Assembly (NCBI GenBank): GCA_002722845.1
Contig: PBND01000049.1
Location: 1 to 34,847 of the forward strand
DNA from: Myxococcales bacterium
GTDB taxonomy: Bacteria; Myxococcota; UBA4151
DNA: 34,847 nucleotides
Direction: 5' to 3'
Positions 31,901-34,847 of the stretch are shown one piece after another. Under the pieces are notes generated by a model, which did not search any database, was not told the DNA's origin, and saw nothing but the letters and a program-made list of their open reading frames with translations. Every line of letters begins with the position of its first letter. Within the stretch, counting starts at the first letter, position 1. The translations under genes were made by a program, and so were the position numbers.

Positions 31901-32344
31901 GGTCTTTTCACCCAACAGGTCGACGGTGATGGCCAGTCCCCGCTGGCGCAAGGCCCGGAGTGTCGGCAAGCAATCGATGCCTGTTTCGCCGGCGATGAAG
32001 TTTCGAGCCATGGTTTTGACGTTGCGTTCCACTTGGTCCGCAAAGATGCCAGCGCCAATGCCACTACCGGCTACCTTTGCCCCCATGGTCATCCAGGTGG
32101 GCATGGGGGGGCCACCTTTGCGATTAAAGTACTCGTCGATATGACGGGCCACTTCATCCGCATCGCGCAGGGTTGGCAGCACATCGACAAATCGGAAGGC
32201 TTCTACCTTGAATGCTGGATCCGCCATGACGGATTCCACCAGTTTGCCTGTAAAACCGCCTTGGCCGAAGCCGCCACCTCCTCGACGAGCGGCGACTACA
32301 AGTGGTTCGCCAAGTTCAAGGATGCGGGCTTCGAGATCGCTCAC
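28922..32344 (-). CDS. putA: Bifunctional proline dehydrogenase/P5C dehydrogenase (PutA) with C-terminal DoxX membrane domain
   Basis: The protein is 1140 residues from GTG 32344 with GGAG 8 bases upstream; an in-frame TTG 48 bases earlier is less likely. Residues about 60-430 are the FAD-dependent proline dehydrogenase barrel ('[16 protein letters not shown]', '[14 protein letters not shown]', '[12 protein letters not shown]', '[12 protein letters not shown]'). After a charged linker, about 500-980 is an ALDH-type P5C dehydrogenase with '[10 protein letters not shown]', 'CEMGGKNAI', the nucleophile in '[12 protein letters not shown]', and '[14 protein letters not shown]'. An Ala/Pro linker then leads to a DoxX domain (about 1018-1140) with four membrane helices. 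The N-terminal DNA-binding domain of E. coli PutA is absent. Proline is oxidised to glutamate; the DoxX part may anchor the enzyme near the quinone pool. No internal start separates the domains. Confidence 0.92.
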   Translation of the reverse strand: MSDLEARILELGEPLVVAARRGGGGFGQGGFTGKLVESVMADPAFKVEAFRFVDVLPTLRDADEVARHIDEYFNRKGGPPMPTWMTMGAKVAGSGIGAGIFADQVERNVKTMARNFIAGETGIDCLPTLRALRQRGLAITVDLLGEKTMGMAEAGVYRDRYLEVLDALAADAAQWPGDALETASWGPVPPVNISIKLSALDPHFDCLDRKGLMRTAEANLVPILQRARELGAFVNVDMEDDAHREATLWLFEKICTGPTLGDYPHLGIVSQAYLVDAQKEAEQLLDWVQGRGAPITVRLVKGAYWDQEVIQAQQEGWSIPVYTHKADSDANFERMTRFLIDHADALRPAIASHNARSIAAAMAYGEAKGLARSDLEFQMLFGMAEGLMEAVREQGYRLRVYTPVGELLPGMSYLVRRLLENTSNEGWLVASAAGQSAAALLAAPEDAGGRADREKSHTREPPEAAEDEPGPFANEPVANFHHFSTYESFRNAADAFTEHLPLTVQPWIDGQWLNEGECRWRRENPSQINQVVADVIGASIEQGDRALTSAQAAQPAWAAKGVEVRAAMLRRLAAAMRARRHELTACMMVEVGKPAWEADADVAEAIDFCEYYAREALKLQRGQALQVHVPGEDNLLSFRARGVAVVIAPWNFPLAILCGMSTAALVMGNSVLIKPAEQSSAIAKLFFDLLLEVGLPNGVAHFLPGRGETLGASLVADPRTSIVAFTGSKAVGLSIIETAAKTSEGQSQVRRVICEMGGKNAILVDDDADLDEAVTGVLQSAFGFAGQKCSACSRVVVLSKAYDEFCTRLADGVAALRVGGACQPALDLGPVVDQEAYERTLSYIDLAQSEGTLLAQADVPEGGYFPPPTVVKDITPSHRIANEEVFGPVVAVMRAESYEQAIEWVNATPYALTAGLYSRSPARIAQARDQLEVGNLYINRGCTGAIVERHPFGGFKMSGLGGKAGGPDYLQQFADGVAVAENTLRSGFAPDVGLTKAPATPKADAGQGHEAKAAAGADLGLLFLRVSVGAFMLLGHGWPKLANFAAKSAHFPDPLGVGSSLSLSLAIVGEVLAPLLIILGLFTRLATVPLIITMVVAAVMVHGGDPWAKKEFALLYALPAIALLFTGAGRHSLDARWRQR

Positions 32345-32407
32345 TTGGGGGGCTCCATGACCGTCGTAGGTTGTCCTCGCACACGCGCGCAAGCGCCTGA
32401 TAGCCTC

Positions 32408-33184
32408 CTACCAAACGAAGGGGATGAGCGCTTTTCGGTCGGTAGGATAATCGGGAAACTCGATCTTATACCAGCGGTGGTGACTCCGGGCTCTTGGAAG
32501 CAAGTTGGCCAGGGTCAAGGCGAAGAAGATCCAGGCCATGGGGATTCCCGTAAAAAGTGCGAAGCCGAGCCATTGCAGGATTTCGCCAAAATAGTTGGGT
32601 GCGCTGACCCACTGGAAGAACCCACCATAGGGAATTCGGTAGGTCGTCTCACCTGGCTGGCGGAGTCGATGGAGGATCAGATCCGACTGATGGTTAACGA
32701 GGGCTCCAGCCAAGACGAGTCCCAAGCCACTAAAGGCACTGGGAGTCCAGGGGCCGAAAGGCGTTGTCCACAGTACGGTCAGACCGAAGGCTAAGGCCGG
32801 TCCAATGCATGCGTTGACGGCAAAACCGAGGAAGCAGGTGAGCAGTGGCTTGGCTTTGTCGCCACCGCGCATTCGAAAGGGAAAGATGAAGGCTCGATAG
32901 AGGTAATGAGCAGCATAAATGCTGGCACCCACCCAGCCTGTTGCTGTGGCCAATTCCTGGTGCATTGCAAAGACGACCACAAAACCGAGAAAGGCGGGCG
33001 ACTCCATCAGCACCCAGCCCCAGCGGGCGGGGACCGTTGGACCCCAGCCCTCCCTTTGGTGGCGACCGTAGGGCGCTGAGATGAAAAAAAGCACAGGGAA
33101 TGTGATCGTTGCCATGGCGACAACCAAGAGGGCTGCCGCTGAATACAGCGGGTAGTTGGTCAGTGGCAGTAACTGCTCGATCAC
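32408..33184 (-). CDS. 3-oxo-5-alpha-steroid 4-dehydrogenase (steroid 5-alpha-reductase, SRD5A) family protein
   Basis: The protein is 258 residues from GTG 33184, coupled to the BolA stop (GTGA); an in-frame TTG at 33208 would add 8 residues. The length equals that of animal SRD5A1/SRD5A2. Six or seven membrane helices are likely. Strong family matches are 'LMESPAFLGF' (E61 at the position of the catalytic Glu), 'HYLYRAFIFPF' (Y94 at the catalytic Tyr), 'IPYGGFFQWVSAPNYFGEIL' and 'ARSHHRWYKIEFPDYPTDRK', followed by a 'LIPFVW' C-terminus. It reduces the 4,5 double bond of a 3-keto steroid with NADPH, or a related membrane lipid substrate. Related polyprenol and DUF1295 reductases exist, but the C-terminal motif favours the steroid branch. 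It lies in an operon with BolA and PutA, not under the KstR-type operators. Confidence 0.85.
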   Translation of the reverse strand: MIEQLLPLTNYPLYSAAALLVVAMATITFPVLFFISAPYGRHQREGWGPTVPARWGWVLMESPAFLGFVVVFAMHQELATATGWVGASIYAAHYLYRAFIFPFRMRGGDKAKPLLTCFLGFAVNACIGPALAFGLTVLWTTPFGPWTPSAFSGLGLVLAGALVNHQSDLILHRLRQPGETTYRIPYGGFFQWVSAPNYFGEILQWLGFALFTGIPMAWIFFALTLANLLPRARSHHRWYKIEFPDYPTDRKALIPFVW

Positions 33185-33498
33185 GACTGCTTTGAGCCAC
33201 CTCGGCAAAGTGGAGACGGGGGGAGTTGCCCACCGGTTGCCTCGAACTCAGCGGGACTCATCAGGTCCATCGAAAGGGCGTGGATCCCATCGCGCATCTC
33301 GTCCCCCAGCGCAGCGTAGATGAGCCGGTGTCGAGCCACTAGGCCCTGGCCTTCGAAGGCGGCACTCACCAAGGTGACACGCCAATGGGTCTCACTGTTT
33401 GCCGGCACCGAATGTTGGTGACTCTCGTTGATCAACTCCAGGTGGTAGGGGCTCAGTTGTTCGATGAGTTTGGTTTCGATCCGCGTTCTTAGACGCAT
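33181..33498 (-). CDS. bolA: BolA-family protein
   Basis: This 105-residue protein starts at ATG 33498 with a strong AGGAGGGG; an apparent longer frame reads back into the acetyl-CoA synthetase and was rejected. The BolA pattern is clear: 'ELINESHQHSVPANSETHWRVTLVSAAFEGQGLVARHRLIYAALGDEM' followed by 'GIHALSMDLMSPAEF'. BolA proteins pair with monothiol glutaredoxins in iron-sulfur handling or regulate gene expression. The C-terminal 15 residues are a Ser/Pro/Gly-rich tail. It is the first gene of an operon with the SRD5A-like gene and is divergent from the acetyl-CoA synthetase. Confidence 0.92.
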   Translation of the reverse strand: MRLRTRIETKLIEQLSPYHLELINESHQHSVPANSETHWRVTLVSAAFEGQGLVARHRLIYAALGDEMRDGIHALSMDLMSPAEFEATGGQLPPSPLCRGGSKQS

Positions 33499-33573
33499 AT
33501 CCCCTCCTGTTTGGCCCGTTGACGGCTCTCGACTGCGGTGTTCTCTTCCCCCGGCGATCAGGAGAGAATCAAG

Positions 33574-34847
<1,274 letters not shown>

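Overview
The window looks like chromosomal DNA from a Gram-negative, lipoprotein-rich bacterium, most likely a Myxococcota/'deltaproteobacterial' lineage. The pointers are lipoprotein leaders followed by Ala/Asp/Gly-rich spacers (19.5-20.1 kb), a short Cys-rich segment after a lipobox in the glycosidase at 26.4-28.0 kb, a periplasmic protein of a kind common in myxobacteria at the left edge, and outer-membrane-type proteins. The taxon is inferred; no rRNA or marker gene is present.

The main content (about 0.9-19.5 kb plus 21.95-22.96 kb) is a sterol/steroid side-chain catabolism locus with strong parallels to the mycobacterial cholesterol regulon. A compact ten-gene minus-strand operon (10674 down to 936) encodes an SCP2 sterol-carrier protein, an aldehyde dehydrogenase, a tandem DUF35 protein, two thiolase-fold proteins in the order DUF35-Ltp4-Ltp3, a FadD19-like steroid acyl-CoA ligase, a hotdog thioesterase, a pair of acyl-CoA dehydrogenases and a 3Fe-4S ferredoxin. 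A second minus-strand unit holds a KstR-like TetR repressor and a short-chain dehydrogenase. Plus-strand units hold (a) a flavin reductase, a second acyl-CoA dehydrogenase pair and a KshA/DAF-36-type Rieske oxygenase, and (b) a crotonase and a nitronate-monooxygenase-family flavoprotein. A CYP125-like P450 is divergent from (b). A second Rieske oxygenase lies at 22 kb.

These units are tied together by four near-identical palindromes of the form TnnAACnnGTTnnA (10696, 12428, 17417, 21952), which is the operator consensus known for actinobacterial KstR. Three are in or beside the start regions of the operons listed and one lies just before the second Rieske gene; together they would control about 20 genes. 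The inferred chemistry is P450 oxidation of the side-chain terminus, CoA activation, FadE-type dehydrogenation, hydration, oxidation and retro-aldol/thiolytic cleavage, with Rieske enzymes acting on the nucleus. No KstD, KshB, HsaA/C/D or mce genes are in the window.

The remainder is mixed. It includes a lipoprotein glutathione peroxidase, an eukaryotic-type glutamine synthetase II with a clear terminator, a secreted SRPBCC protein, an outer-membrane-like protein, a MAPEG protein with a CBM9/DUF5916 protein, an ArsC-like protein, a lipoprotein GH1 glycosidase and a MenH-like hydrolase. It also includes an unusual PutA-DoxX fusion, a very eukaryote-like steroid 5-alpha-reductase homologue coupled to BolA, and the start of an acetyl-CoA synthetase running off the right edge. 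A 43-residue membrane ORF with a hairpin in front of it sits in the 10.7-11.1 kb gap.
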